From NCBI GenBank assembly GCA_963785245.1, contig CAWAUO010000017.1, positions 62,001 through 126,000 on the forward strand: DNA of 64,000 nucleotides. Reading direction: 5' to 3'. This document shows positions 52,782 through 61,620 of the stretch, one piece after another. The stretch is from JAHEEL01 sp963785245 (GTDB lineage Bacteria; Actinomycetota; Acidimicrobiia; Spongiisociales; UBA5794). Positions within the stretch are counted from its first letter, which is position 1. Each line of letters begins with the position of its first letter. Below the pieces are notes generated by a model. It did not search any database and was not told the DNA's origin. It worked only from the letters and a program-made list of their open reading frames with translations. Both the position numbers and the translations under genes were made by a program.

Positions 52782-53915
52782 ATGCCGAGACAGCCCACCT
52801 TCACGATCGGAATCGAGGAGGAGTACTTCATCGTCGATCGGGAGACCCGCGACCTCGTCCCCGACATGCCGGACGGTCTGCTCGCTGCGTGCGAAGAGAT
52901 CACCGAGGGGATGGTGAGTCCGGAGTTCATCCGATCCCAGATCGAAGTTGGCACCCCGGTGAGCCAGAACGTGAAGGAAGCCAGGGCTCACCTCGCCCAG
53001 TTGCGTACCGATGTGGCAAACGTCGTCTCCGAATATGGAATGGCGATCATCTCAGCATCGACCCACCCGTTCGCGGCGTGGGATGAGCAGCTCCACACGG
53101 ACAAGTCGCAGTACAACACACTCGCCGAGGCCCTCCAGGGTGTCGTGCGCCGTCTGCTGATCTGCGGGATGCATGTCCACGTCGGGATCGAGGATGAGGA
53201 CGTTCGCATCGACCTGATGAACCAGGTGCTGTACTTCCTGCCCCACCTGCTCGCGCTCTCGACGTCCTCGCCGTTCTGGCACGGAGATGACACCGGGCTG
53301 AACTCATACCGCACGGCTGTGTTCCGGACGCTGCCCCGCACCGGCATGCCGGATGAGTTCCTCGACTGGAGCGACTATCAGCGCCATGCCCAGATCCTCG
53401 TGACCTCGGGTGTGATCGAGGACACGACGAAGCTCTGGTGGGATATCCGTCCGTCCGGCCGCTACCCGACGCTCGAGATGCGATCGACCGACATCGCCAC
53501 CCGCCTCGATGACGGCATCACGCTCGCCGCCTTCTATGTGTCGTTGCTGTCGATGCTGTGGCGACTCCGCCAAGACAACCAGCGCTGGCGGGTCTACTCC
53601 CGCATGCTCCTCAAGGAGAACATCTGGCGCGCTCAGCGCTACGGCATCTCGGAATCACTGATCGACTTCGGCATTGGGAAGCTCGTGCCGATCCCCGAGC
53701 TCGTCGAAGAACTGATCGAACTCACCGCTGAGGACGCCCGCCGCCTCGACTGCGTCGAAGAGATCACTCACGTCAGGGAGATCCTGCGGCGCGGCACGAG
53801 CGCCGACCGCCAGCGACTCGTCTACGAAGGTGCCCTGGCGTCGGGTGCAGACGAGCGGGAAGCCTTGATCGGCGTGGTCGACTTCCTCATCGAAGAGACG
53901 GTTGCGGGCCTATGA
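52782..53915 (+). CDS. Carboxylate-amine ligase, glutamate-cysteine ligase family 2 (YbdK-like)
   Basis: A 377-aa Gcs2 protein. FTIGIEEEYFIVDRETRDL at the N-terminus and GMHVHVGIED, IRPSGRYPTLEMRSTDIATRLDD and RWRVYSRMLLKENIWRAQRYG mark the GCS2/YbdK family. Such enzymes ligate glutamate or other acids to amines; E. coli YbdK has weak GCS activity, and actinobacterial members include EgtA and MshC-independent types. Not clearly EgtA. AGGAGGAACC precedes the ATG. Its stop overlaps the nadE ATG (ATGA). Confidence 0.92.
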   Translation: MPRQPTFTIGIEEEYFIVDRETRDLVPDMPDGLLAACEEITEGMVSPEFIRSQIEVGTPVSQNVKEARAHLAQLRTDVANVVSEYGMAIISASTHPFAAWDEQLHTDKSQYNTLAEALQGVVRRLLICGMHVHVGIEDEDVRIDLMNQVLYFLPHLLALSTSSPFWHGDDTGLNSYRTAVFRTLPRTGMPDEFLDWSDYQRHAQILVTSGVIEDTTKLWWDIRPSGRYPTLEMRSTDIATRLDDGITLAAFYVSLLSMLWRLRQDNQRWRVYSRMLLKENIWRAQRYGISESLIDFGIGKLVPIPELVEELIELTAEDARRLDCVEEITHVREILRRGTSADRQRLVYEGALASGADEREALIGVVDFLIEETVAGL

Positions 53916-55618
53916 ACACGATCAGGGTCGCCGGAGCGCAGATCGACCTCACCGTCGGGGACCTCGTCGGCAACGAAGAACGCATTCTCGAGGCGATGCA
54001 CTTCGCGGAGAACGCCGAGGCCGATGTGCTGCTGCTTCCCGAACTCGCGATCGTCGGCTATCCGCCCGAGGATCTGGTCCTGCGTGAGGGGTTCGTCGAA
54101 GAGAACCTGGGCGTGCTGGATCGACTGGCCCGGGCCTCCCGTCGATGCGCGGTTGTGGTCGGATTTGTCGATCCGCTCGACCGTGGAGTGCTCGATGACG
54201 ATTCGGTTGAGCGGCGCGTCGCCAATGCGGCGGCCGTGCTCGCCGGTGGTCGCATCGTGGGGGTGTATCACAAGGAACTCCTCCCCAACTACGGGGTGTT
54301 CGACGAGGCTCGCTACTTCGCTGAGAGCCGCGAGCCGACGCGGCTGTGGGAGATCGCCGGTGTCGCTGCCGGCGTCTCGATCTGCGAAGATATCTGGTCC
54401 TCGGAGGGTCCTCCTGCGCGCCAGGCCGAGGCCGGAGCCACGCTGCTCCTCAACCTGAACGGCTCGCCTTTCCACGCCGGCAAGGGCGCCGAGCGAGTGA
54501 CACTGCTGTCGGCCGAGGCGAAGCGAAGTTCCGCGGCGATCGTCTATGTCAACTGTGTCGGAGGTCAGGACGAACTTGTCTTCGATGGCGATTCGATGGT
54601 CTTCGACGCCGAAGGATCCCTCATCTACCGGGCACCCCAGTTCAGCGAAGAACTGTTCGTGCTCGATGTTCCGGTCCCGTCTGACCGTGACCGGACCATG
54701 GAAGCTGTGCCGGCGGTGGAAGCGATGGTCGACCGTGAGCCGATCGGCATACCGGCCTCGGTCGGCCGCCTCTCGGACGAAGGCGCCGTCTACGAGGCGC
54801 TCGTCACCGCGCTTCGGGGATATGTGACGAAGAACGGGTTCAAGGAGGTGGTGATCGCGTCGTCTGGCGGAATCGACTCCGCGTTGACCGTCGCTGTCGC
54901 CGTAGATGCGCTCGGTCCGAGCGCGGTTCACACGCTGACGATGCCATCGCGCTACTCGTCCGAGGGATCAGTCGCGGACTCCCGAGCGCTGGCTGACAAC
55001 TTCGGTTGCCGGTTCACGGTGATCCCGATCGAGAACGCATTCGGAGCGTTCCTTGAGACGCTCGATCCGCTCTTCCACGGCACTGTGTCCGGTGTTGCCG
55101 AAGAGAACCTCCAGGCCAGGATCCGTGGGACGATTCTGATGGGCATCTCCAACAAGTTCGGCGGGATGGTCGTGGCGACCGGGAACAAGTCGGAGATGGC
55201 CGTCGGCTATGCGACCCTGTACGGCGATATGGCCGGCGGGTATGCCGTGCTCAAGGACGTCTACAAGACCGTTGTCTATCGGCTTGCGCGCTGGAGGAAC
55301 CGGCACGGCGTGATGATTCCTCAGGAGATCATCGACAAGGCTCCATCCGCCGAACTCCGTCCCGATCAGTTTGACACCGATTCGCTGCCACCGTATGACG
55401 TCCTCGACGCGGTGCTCGAGGAGTACATCGAACGGGACCGGACGGTGAAGGAGATCGCGGCGGCCGGATACGATCGAGCGTTGGTGTCCCGCATCGGCCG
55501 CATGGTCGACCGCAACGAGTACAAGCGCCGACAGGCACCCCCGGGTGTGAAGATCACCCGCAAGGGATTCGGCCGGGACCGGCGGCTTCCGATCACCAAT
55601 CGGTACCTCAGCCAGTAG
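53912..55618 (+). CDS. nadE: Glutamine-dependent NAD+ synthetase
   Basis: A 568-aa two-domain enzyme: N-terminal nitrilase-type glutaminase with E44 (LLPELAI), K121 (YHKELLPN) and C158 (VSICEDIW), then the synthetase with SGGIDSA at 318-324 and an ammonia channel between them. It converts deamido-NAD to NAD+ using glutamine. The domain triads are all complete. Translationally coupled to the Gcs2 gene, a pairing whose reason is unknown. Confidence 0.97.
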   Translation: MNTIRVAGAQIDLTVGDLVGNEERILEAMHFAENAEADVLLLPELAIVGYPPEDLVLREGFVEENLGVLDRLARASRRCAVVVGFVDPLDRGVLDDDSVERRVANAAAVLAGGRIVGVYHKELLPNYGVFDEARYFAESREPTRLWEIAGVAAGVSICEDIWSSEGPPARQAEAGATLLLNLNGSPFHAGKGAERVTLLSAEAKRSSAAIVYVNCVGGQDELVFDGDSMVFDAEGSLIYRAPQFSEELFVLDVPVPSDRDRTMEAVPAVEAMVDREPIGIPASVGRLSDEGAVYEALVTALRGYVTKNGFKEVVIASSGGIDSALTVAVAVDALGPSAVHTLTMPSRYSSEGSVADSRALADNFGCRFTVIPIENAFGAFLETLDPLFHGTVSGVAEENLQARIRGTILMGISNKFGGMVVATGNKSEMAVGYATLYGDMAGGYAVLKDVYKTVVYRLARWRNRHGVMIPQEIIDKAPSAELRPDQFDTDSLPPYDVLDAVLEEYIERDRTVKEIAAAGYDRALVSRIGRMVDRNEYKRRQAPPGVKITRKGFGRDRRLPITNRYLSQ

Positions 55619-55721
55619 CTGACAGCTACCAGCAGGGCGAGGACGGGCAGCCAGGTTCGTGATTGGCGACCCGTAGCTCATCATTGGCGGCTGACCTTCG
55701 ACGAGGCTCTACGCTTCATGT

Positions 55722-56558
55722 ATGGCTGTTCTTGGATCTGTTCTCATCGACGGTGTCCCATCAGACGCTGAGCACGCAGCGATCTCTGTATTCGATATTG
55801 GTTTCCAGCGTGGCTACGGCTGTTTCGAAGCGATGCGTGCCTACGACGGAACGGTGTTCCGCCTGGATCAGCACCTCACCCGTCTCGAGATGAGCGCAAC
55901 GAAGCTCCGGTTGCCGGCGCCCGATCGAGGCACGATCGCCGATTGGTGTCGTTCGGTCGCAGCCGAGGCCGGAGACTCCGTTGTGCGGGTCTTCATCTCC
56001 GGCGGTATCGACCCCTACCGGCCGGGTACCGACTCGAAGATCGTTGTGTTCGCCGAGTCGGTGCATCCCGGACCCGAAACGATGCGGCTTCAGTCGCGGA
56101 TTGCTCCGTGGCACAGTGATGGAGACTGGTTCGAACTCACCGGAGCGAAAGCGCTCTCCTATGGTTTCAACCTCACGGCAACCGTCGCCGCCCAGCAGGA
56201 CGGGTTCGACGATGCGCTCCTCCTCGGCCGTGGCGGTCACGTGCTCGAAGGCCCCACGTTCTCGGTCGGTTGGATCAGCGATGGGGTTCTCTTCACGCCG
56301 GGACTCGACCTTGGCATTCTCGAATCGATCACGCGGTGCACCGCCATCGAGGTCGCGGAGCGGGTCGGTATTGAAGTACGCGAGGGCGTCTACGACATCG
56401 ACACGGTCACCCAGGCGGACGAGGTGGTCGCGATGTCGACGGTTCGCGAGATCAAGGGCGTCTCATGCATCGACGATCGTCCGTTCCAACCCGGTGCGGG
56501 AACCGCAGCACTTCAGGAGGGCTTCCGTGCAATGGTGGCGGAGGAGGTTGGGCCATGA
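55722..56558 (+). CDS. Class IV PLP aminotransferase (branched-chain / aminodeoxychorismate lyase-like)
   Basis: A 278-aa fold-type IV PLP enzyme. SVFDIGFQRGYGCFEAMRAYDGTVFRLDQHLTRL, the Lys in TGAKALSYGFNLTA, LEGPTFSVGWISDGVLFTPG and STVREIKGVSCID (phosphate site) are the class IV pattern. This class includes IlvE, DAAT and PabC. The start context resembles PabC/DAAT more than IlvE. Four base-pair overlap with the next gene. Confidence 0.88.
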   Translation: MAVLGSVLIDGVPSDAEHAAISVFDIGFQRGYGCFEAMRAYDGTVFRLDQHLTRLEMSATKLRLPAPDRGTIADWCRSVAAEAGDSVVRVFISGGIDPYRPGTDSKIVVFAESVHPGPETMRLQSRIAPWHSDGDWFELTGAKALSYGFNLTATVAAQQDGFDDALLLGRGGHVLEGPTFSVGWISDGVLFTPGLDLGILESITRCTAIEVAERVGIEVREGVYDIDTVTQADEVVAMSTVREIKGVSCIDDRPFQPGAGTAALQEGFRAMVAEEVGP

Positions 56559-56992
56559 GCCTCTCGCTTGCGTTCGCAATCGACGATCTCTATCGAGATG
56601 TGGTCATGGACCCGGACCGTTGGGGTGACGAGGCGTACGCCGAATGGCTGGAGAACGTGGCGATCGACGCCCAGTCGATCGACAAGGTGACGGCTCGGTC
56701 GCTGCGCCGAGCGATCCGGATCGCAGGGAAGCTCCAGAAGTTCTGGTCGTCGCCAGACGCCGCTCGCTACCGGGGCGAACCATCGTGGGAGACCCGGGTG
56801 GACATCGCCGTCGGCATCCCCGCGTGGCGCCCGGGCCTTGAACTTGCCGAGCGGGACTTCGAGGAGTCGCCATCACAGGACGGCTTCGACGAGGTGCGCC
56901 GCCGGTTTCGTATCGTGAACGGGGCCACCTGGATGGAGGGCGTCGACTACGAAACATGGGCCGACGTCGACCCCAACAGCCGGAACCGGTAG
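56555..56992 (+). CDS. Hypothetical protein, coupled to the class IV aminotransferase
   Basis: A 145-aa soluble protein that I do not recognise. It is Trp- and Arg-rich (DRWGDEAYAEWLENV, KFWSSPDAARYRGEPSWETRVD, PAWRPGLELAERDFEE) with probable helices and a C-terminal acidic end. The ATG overlaps the aminotransferase stop (ATGA), so it is made with it. Conserved-looking spacing suggests a real gene. Confidence 0.75.
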   Translation: MSLSLAFAIDDLYRDVVMDPDRWGDEAYAEWLENVAIDAQSIDKVTARSLRRAIRIAGKLQKFWSSPDAARYRGEPSWETRVDIAVGIPAWRPGLELAERDFEESPSQDGFDEVRRRFRIVNGATWMEGVDYETWADVDPNSRNR

Positions 56993-57003
56993 AATCCGCG
57001 CAC

Positions 57004-57510
57004 ATGGCAGCGAGAATCCTTCTCATGGCGGCGATGGCGATGGTCATTGCGTCGTGCTCGTCTTCGAGCGAAGAGACCACCACGACCGCGCCGACGACGA
57101 CGACAACAACAACGATCCCCGCGACCACGACGACCACGACCGCGCCGACGACCACCACGACGGTCCCTCAGGAGCCCCCGCCGTTCCCTGAGTATCAAAT
57201 CGTCGAACGGATCGTCGTCCCCGAGACGGGCGACACCGTGGTGCTCCTGCTCGACCCGGCTTCATACACGAGTCTCTCGGATCTCGACATCTACGAGGTG
57301 ATCGCGGATGCGGCGGATCGGTTCCCCCCAATCTTCCTTGCTCACGTCGTCGACTCACCCGTAGCCGCCGAAGCGGTGTTGCTTGAAGAACCGGACGAGG
57401 GACAGCAACGCATCCTCGAAGTCCACTACCTCGCTCGACTCGAAGACGGATTCCGCATCGTGTACCTGGGACCGTTCGAGGATTCGGGGACCGCGGTCCT
57501 GGGGTCCTGA
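57004..57510 (+). CDS. Small lipoprotein with Thr-rich linker
   Basis: A 168-aa predicted lipoprotein: signal peptide with lipobox IASC (Cys18), a poly-Thr/Pro linker (residues about 24-58), then a compact 110-aa domain (IVERIVVPETGDTVVLLLDPASYTSLSDLDIYEVIADAADRF). The domain looks like an alpha/beta fold, unrecognised. It follows the hypothetical gene by 11 bp and may be co-transcribed. Confidence 0.8.
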   Translation: MAARILLMAAMAMVIASCSSSSEETTTTAPTTTTTTTIPATTTTTTAPTTTTTVPQEPPPFPEYQIVERIVVPETGDTVVLLLDPASYTSLSDLDIYEVIADAADRFPPIFLAHVVDSPVAAEAVLLEEPDEGQQRILEVHYLARLEDGFRIVYLGPFEDSGTAVLGS

Positions 57511-57645
57511 GTCGGCGGTCCTGAGGAGGAGCTGAGTAGCCGAGTACCGAACCGACCGCGAACTGCGGCACGGCTGCGGCGCCGGAGAACGGCGGTTCCC
57601 CCGACTTCCTCCGCTCCTCCGCCACTCATCCGGGCTCGTACCTCG

Positions 57646-59052
57646 CTACAACAGAATCGCGGCCGTGATCAGGAAGCTGGCGAAGCTCACGAGGTCGGTG
57701 GTCATGGTGAGGAAGATGTTCGAGGCGAGTGCCGGATCCTGACCGAGACGACGCAGGATGATTGGGATGCTTGCTCCGACGACTCCCCCGGTGCTGATCG
57801 ATACGATCACGGACACGAACAGGATCGCGGCGATCTGCCACGGGTCCACACCGGTCGCAGTTCCGAAGAGTCTGACGGTGATTGCGCCGACGATGGCTGC
57901 CAGGATCGCGATGGCGATCGCATCAATCGCAGTGACCGCCATCTCTCGGCGAACTGCCCGGCGCGCGCGGCCCCTGGGAAGGTCGCCGATCGCGATGGAG
58001 CGGATGATGACGGCGAGGCTCTGCGCACCGGAGTTGCCGCCGAGGAGCGCAACCAGCGGCATGTATGCAGCGAGGATGACGGCGCCCGCCAGTACCGACT
58101 CGAACTGGGCGATCACAAAGGCGAGAACCACCCCGACCACCAGGTTGAACGCAATCCAGGGCAGACGGCGACGCACCGACACGGAGACCGGCGTGAAGAT
58201 CGTCTCCTCCTCGCCGGCGCCCACCATCAGGGCAATGTCTTCACCGGCCTCGGCCTGGATCGCTTCGAGCGCCTCCGAGACCTTGACCATCCCAACCAAG
58301 CGACCGTCGTCGCTGACCACGGGGATGGCGAGCAAGTGGTAGCGCTGCATCAGTTCGGCAACAACCTCCCGGTCCGTCAATGGGTTCACCGAGACCGGGT
58401 CGGCCAGCATCACATCCTCGAGCGCATCGGCTGGGCGGGCGAACACGATGTCACGGAACGACACGACGCCTCGGAGGAGGCCCCGATCGTCGGTGACGTA
58501 GACGTACGCCAGGTTCGATCCGAGTTGCTCGTGGAGGCGACGCAATGCCTCGATGGATTCACCTGCAGGGGCCCCGGCGGGGAGGACGGCGAAGTCGGTG
58601 GTCATCATGCCGCCCGCCGTGTCGGCGGCGTATGCGAGGAGGTTCAGGATCTCGGCAGCTGCATCCTTGTCGAGGGCCGCGAGCACTGCAGTACGGCCCT
58701 CTGGATCCAGGACGGCGATCACGTCGGCCGCCTGATCGGCGTCCATCATCGCGATCATCTCGGCCGCTCGTGCGGGGCTGATTGCCTCGAGGACGTCGGC
58801 AGCCGCCTCGGGCCGCATTTCGTCGAGAACCTCGCCGGCGTCGTCCGGGTCGAGATCCTTGAGGAGATCGGCAGCACCTTCCTCCTCCAGTGCCTCGAGG
58901 ATGTCGGCAGCGTTCTCCGGCGTGGATTCCGCGATCTCCTCCCACTCGTCTTGGTGCACGTCGAGGTAGGCCTCGGCCTCGTCGGGGCGCCGACGAGCGA
59001 GGTCTCTGAGCGTCTCGGTGACGTTCCGCGGGCGCGGGAATCTCAGGCGCAT
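57646..59052 (-). CDS. mgtE: Magnesium transporter
   Basis: A 468-aa MgtE: N-terminal superhelical domain (residues about 10-130) with repeated ILEAL-type helices, a CBS pair (about 137-265), and five membrane helices including the pore segment PLVALLGGNSGAQSLAVIIRSI. The CBS/N domains sense cytosolic Mg2+ and gate the channel. The spacer upstream is 153 bp with two hairpins, and I could not make an M-box riboswitch from it. Confidence 0.95.
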   Translation of the reverse strand: MRLRFPRPRNVTETLRDLARRRPDEAEAYLDVHQDEWEEIAESTPENAADILEALEEEGAADLLKDLDPDDAGEVLDEMRPEAAADVLEAISPARAAEMIAMMDADQAADVIAVLDPEGRTAVLAALDKDAAAEILNLLAYAADTAGGMMTTDFAVLPAGAPAGESIEALRRLHEQLGSNLAYVYVTDDRGLLRGVVSFRDIVFARPADALEDVMLADPVSVNPLTDREVVAELMQRYHLLAIPVVSDDGRLVGMVKVSEALEAIQAEAGEDIALMVGAGEEETIFTPVSVSVRRRLPWIAFNLVVGVVLAFVIAQFESVLAGAVILAAYMPLVALLGGNSGAQSLAVIIRSIAIGDLPRGRARRAVRREMAVTAIDAIAIAILAAIVGAITVRLFGTATGVDPWQIAAILFVSVIVSISTGGVVGASIPIILRRLGQDPALASNIFLTMTTDLVSFASFLITAAILL

Positions 59053-59105
59053 GACATGCGCAGCCTATCGCTTGACGGCCGGAGCCGAATCGACTCCGGA
59101 ACTGG

Positions 59106-59136
59106 GCATGCCCCCACGGGGGGAGAGGGGGCATGC
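59106..59136. terminator. Hairpin between mgtE and selD
   Basis: A perfect 10-bp stem (GCATGCCCCC and GGGGGCATGC) with an 11-nt purine-rich loop, 70 bp downstream of selD. It may terminate selD, or act in the mgtE leader. No T-run. Confidence 0.5.
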
Positions 59137-59140
59137 GCGA

Positions 59141-59157
59141 CCGGTCCGGCGGACCGG
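59141..59157. terminator. Second hairpin between mgtE and selD
   Basis: CCGGTCC and GGACCGG, a 7-bp stem with a 3-nt loop, adjacent to the hairpin at 59106. Confidence 0.4.
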
Positions 59158-59205
59158 CGGTAGTTTGAGCGTAGCAAATGGATACCACCGACACCGGCGG
59201 CTTCG

Positions 59206-60252
59206 CTAGCGGACCGTGACCAGTGGATCGGCACCTGCGAGCGCAACCCGGCCGATGACGGCAGCGAGGTCCCCACCATCGGTGATCCCGGCAACGAGCG
59301 CTGGGAGATCGGCCTCCGGCACGGCGAGGAGCAGTCCGCCGCTCGTCTGTGCGTCGGCCAGCAACGTCCGCATCTCTGGCGGTAGCGCACCGAAGTCCAC
59401 GATCGATTCGACCGAGCGGTGATTTCGCTTCGTGCCGCCCGGCACAGTGCCGTCGGCCGCGATATCGAGCGCGCCCTCGAGGACAGGGATCGCCGAGGCG
59501 TCGAGAACGGCGGAGACGTCGCTCGCCCGGAGCATTTCCACGAGGTGACCGAGGAGACCGAATCCGGTGACATCGGTGCCGGCACGCACACCGGACTCGA
59601 CGGCGGCGCGGGATGCCGATGCGTTCAGCCTTCGCATGGTTGCGATCGCTGCTTCCTGCGCCCTCGCCGGGGCAACGCCGCTCTTGATCGCGGTTGCAAT
59701 GAGGCCGGTTCCGAGTGCCTTGGTCAGGACCAGCACATCACCGGCACGGGCGGCGTCGTTCGTGATCATGCGATCCGGTCGGACGGTACCGGTGATGGCA
59801 AACCCGAACTTCGGCGTCCGGTCGTCGATCGAGTGGCCGCCAACCAGCGTGCACCGTGCCTCGGTCAGCACCTCCACCGCGCCGTCGATGACATCGGCTG
59901 CAGCACTCCACGGCAGTTCTCCTCGCGGCCACGACAGCAGTTGGAGCGCCGTCAGCGGTGTGCCGCCCATCGCGTAGACATCGGACAATGCGTTGGCGGC
60001 GGCGATGCGGCCCCACTCGGCCGGGTCGTCAACGATCGGCGTGAAGAAGTCGACGGTCTGGACGAGCGCGAGGTCTTCGGAGATGCGGTAGACGGCGGCG
60101 TCATCCGACCCCGCGATCCCGACGAGGAGATTCGGGTGTTCGGTGATCTCGCTCCCAGGCAAACGGCGCAGAACCTGCGCCAGCTCGTCAGCTCCGAGCT
60201 TGCATGCTCAGCCGGATCCGTGGCTGTACGACGTGAGACGGATGAATTCCAT
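59206..60252 (-). CDS. selD: Selenide, water dikinase containing selenocysteine (in-frame UGA)
   Basis: A 348-aa selenophosphate synthetase, the selenium donor for selenocysteine and selenouridine. Reading on past the UGA (60208-60210) gives an N-terminus FIRLTSYSHGSGUACKLG. E. coli SelD reads IRLTQYSHGAGCGCK at the same place, so the UGA stands exactly for the catalytic Cys17/Sec and the essential Lys follows (K18). Downstream are GSDDAAVYR, VQTVDFFTPIVDDP, NALSDVYAMGG, GGHSIDD and DVTGFGLLGH. The start is the ATG at 60252: the codon before it is a stop, and the resulting length (348) is that of E. coli SelD. Starting downstream of the UGA would drop 30 residues including the catalytic loop. 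No selA, selB or tRNA-Sec is in the window. Confidence 0.93.
60182..60200 (-). promoter_or_regulatory. Candidate bacterial SECIS hairpin in selD
   Basis: In the mRNA, a perfect 6-bp stem AGCUCG/CGAGCU with the loop GAGCUGA begins 8 nt downstream of the UGA. Bacterial SECIS hairpins lie immediately 3' of the Sec codon within the coding sequence; loop position and size fit. Sequence outside the stem was not tested. Confidence 0.5.
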
Positions 60253-60311
60253 TCACGGCATCGTAGCGATGGTCGCTTGCGGGGAACGCGGCCTCGGTGC
60301 AGACTCTCGCC

Positions 60312-60752
60312 ATGGTCGACAACAGTCAACGCCGCCTGGAGGCGATTTCTCGCTCGATCGGCATCGGATCTCTGGACCGTCACATCTTCCTGTGTGCCGA
60401 CCAGTCGACGCCTCGCTGCTCGACGGCAGAGGAGAGCCAGGCGGTCTGGCGTCACCTGAAGCGGCGGCTGAAGGATCTTGGCCTGGTCTCGGCTCCCGCG
60501 CCATGGCGCGGGATCGATCTCGACGAACCGCCGCCGGACGATGGTGGCACCGGGGGCGCGGTCCTCCGCTCCAAGGTCGACTGCTTCCGTGTGTGCGAAC
60601 GCGGCCCGATCGCCGTCGTCTATCCGGACGGCGTCTGGTACCACTCGGTCACCGTCGACGTCATCGACCGCATCATCGATGAACACCTGGTTGGGGGAGT
60701 CCCGGTCGAGGAGTACGTGTTCGCGGTGGATCCGATGGGAGTAGCTGAGTAG
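60312..60752 (+). CDS. Thioredoxin-like [2Fe-2S] ferredoxin
   Basis: A 146-aa protein with the cluster Cys set of thioredoxin-like ferredoxins: HIFLCADQSTPRC (C-x7-C) and, 60 residues on, DCFRVCERGPIAVVYPDGVWY (C-x3-C), followed by the conserved YP-G-WY and VPVEEYVF end. It carries electrons, partner unknown. The start is ATG at 60312, 60 bp from and divergent to selD. The last codons and stop lie inside an 8-mer tandem tract. Confidence 0.9.
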   Translation: MVDNSQRRLEAISRSIGIGSLDRHIFLCADQSTPRCSTAEESQAVWRHLKRRLKDLGLVSAPAPWRGIDLDEPPPDDGGTGGAVLRSKVDCFRVCERGPIAVVYPDGVWYHSVTVDVIDRIIDEHLVGGVPVEEYVFAVDPMGVAE

Positions 60753-60773
60753 CTGAGCAACCAAGTAGCTGAG
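60741..60773. repeat. Tandem GTAGCTGA-type tract
   Basis: GTAGCTGA repeated three times with small interruptions. The ferredoxin stop codon is inside the first copies, so the tract forms the last residues (VAE). Confidence 0.55.
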
Positions 60774-60829
60774 GAAGCCCGCCTAGCCCTGGGCGTGGCC
60801 ATTGAGTCTCGCCGCACTCTGCTACTCGG

Positions 60830-61579
60830 CTACGTACCAGAGTTCAGCATCCCCAACGCTCGCTCAACCACCGTCTCCGGGTCGTCTCTGTGGATCGAGT
60901 GGCCGGTGCCCGGAACTTCTTCGAAGGTCAGGTTCTCGCCGTCCGCGCTGTGTCGGGCGAAGGCGGCGGCGGTGTAGAGAGGCTCCTCCTCGGCGCCAAG
61001 GAGGTGAACGGGGGCGGGGATTCGGGAGAGTTCGGCACCGAGACCCCAACCACGGTTGTCGGAGAAGCTCCGATTCATGACGTCAACGGACGTGGCGCGG
61101 AGGGCGTCGCTTTTCCGCTCTGCATCCTCCCTGCTCCAGTGGGGGCGATCGGCCAGGAGTTGCTCGATCGTCGGCGGATCGCTGACGTCGGCAACGAGCT
61201 CGGCGCGCACCGTCTCGGCGGCGGCGGGGTCGAAGTCGATTGCCGGGTCGATCAGGAGGTATGCGGCGGCGAAGTCCGGCTTGAGCGAGGCCGCCCGGAC
61301 GGCCGTAGCGCCACCGAGCGAGTGCCCGATCACCAGCGGCCACGGTCCCGGGCAGGTCTCGACCACGTCGGACGCATAGCCGTCGAGGCTGTACTCGCCG
61401 GCATGGCCGCTCTCTCCGTGGCCGCGCAGGTCGAGTGCGATTGATGAGTATCCGGCGGCAGCGAGCATCGCTCCGATCTGCCACCAGACGGGTCCGGCCG
61501 AGCTGAGACCGTGGAGGAGTAGCACGGTCGGAGTGTCCGGGCCGAATCGACGCGTATGGAGTCTCATGAGGGCCGTCAC
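60830..61579 (-). CDS. Alpha/beta hydrolase
   Basis: A 249-aa predicted serine hydrolase: LLLHGLSSAGPVW oxyanion loop, LDLRGHGESGHA, nucleophile elbow VIGHSLGGATAV (Ser at about 94), acid in LLGAEEEPLY and the catalytic His in EVPGTGHSIHRDD. Typical esterase/epoxide hydrolase size. Substrate unknown. Divergent from the second hydrolase, with their starts 41 bp apart. Confidence 0.9.
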   Translation of the reverse strand: MTALMRLHTRRFGPDTPTVLLLHGLSSAGPVWWQIGAMLAAAGYSSIALDLRGHGESGHAGEYSLDGYASDVVETCPGPWPLVIGHSLGGATAVRAASLKPDFAAAYLLIDPAIDFDPAAAETVRAELVADVSDPPTIEQLLADRPHWSREDAERKSDALRATSVDVMNRSFSDNRGWGLGAELSRIPAPVHLLGAEEEPLYTAAAFARHSADGENLTFEEVPGTGHSIHRDDPETVVERALGMLNSGT

Positions 61580-61620
61580 TCTACCTACCGCTGGATCGGC
61601 CGGACCTCTACGATTCGCCG

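Noticed and set aside
59053..59205. M-box (ykoK) magnesium riboswitch
   Set aside because: Two hairpins are present but I could not find the conserved three-stem core or loop sequences.
59206..60162. SelD starting downstream of the UGA (318 aa)
   Set aside because: It would lack the LTSYSHG-Sec loop and Lys18 needed for activity, while the upstream 30 codons match the family perfectly apart from the UGA.
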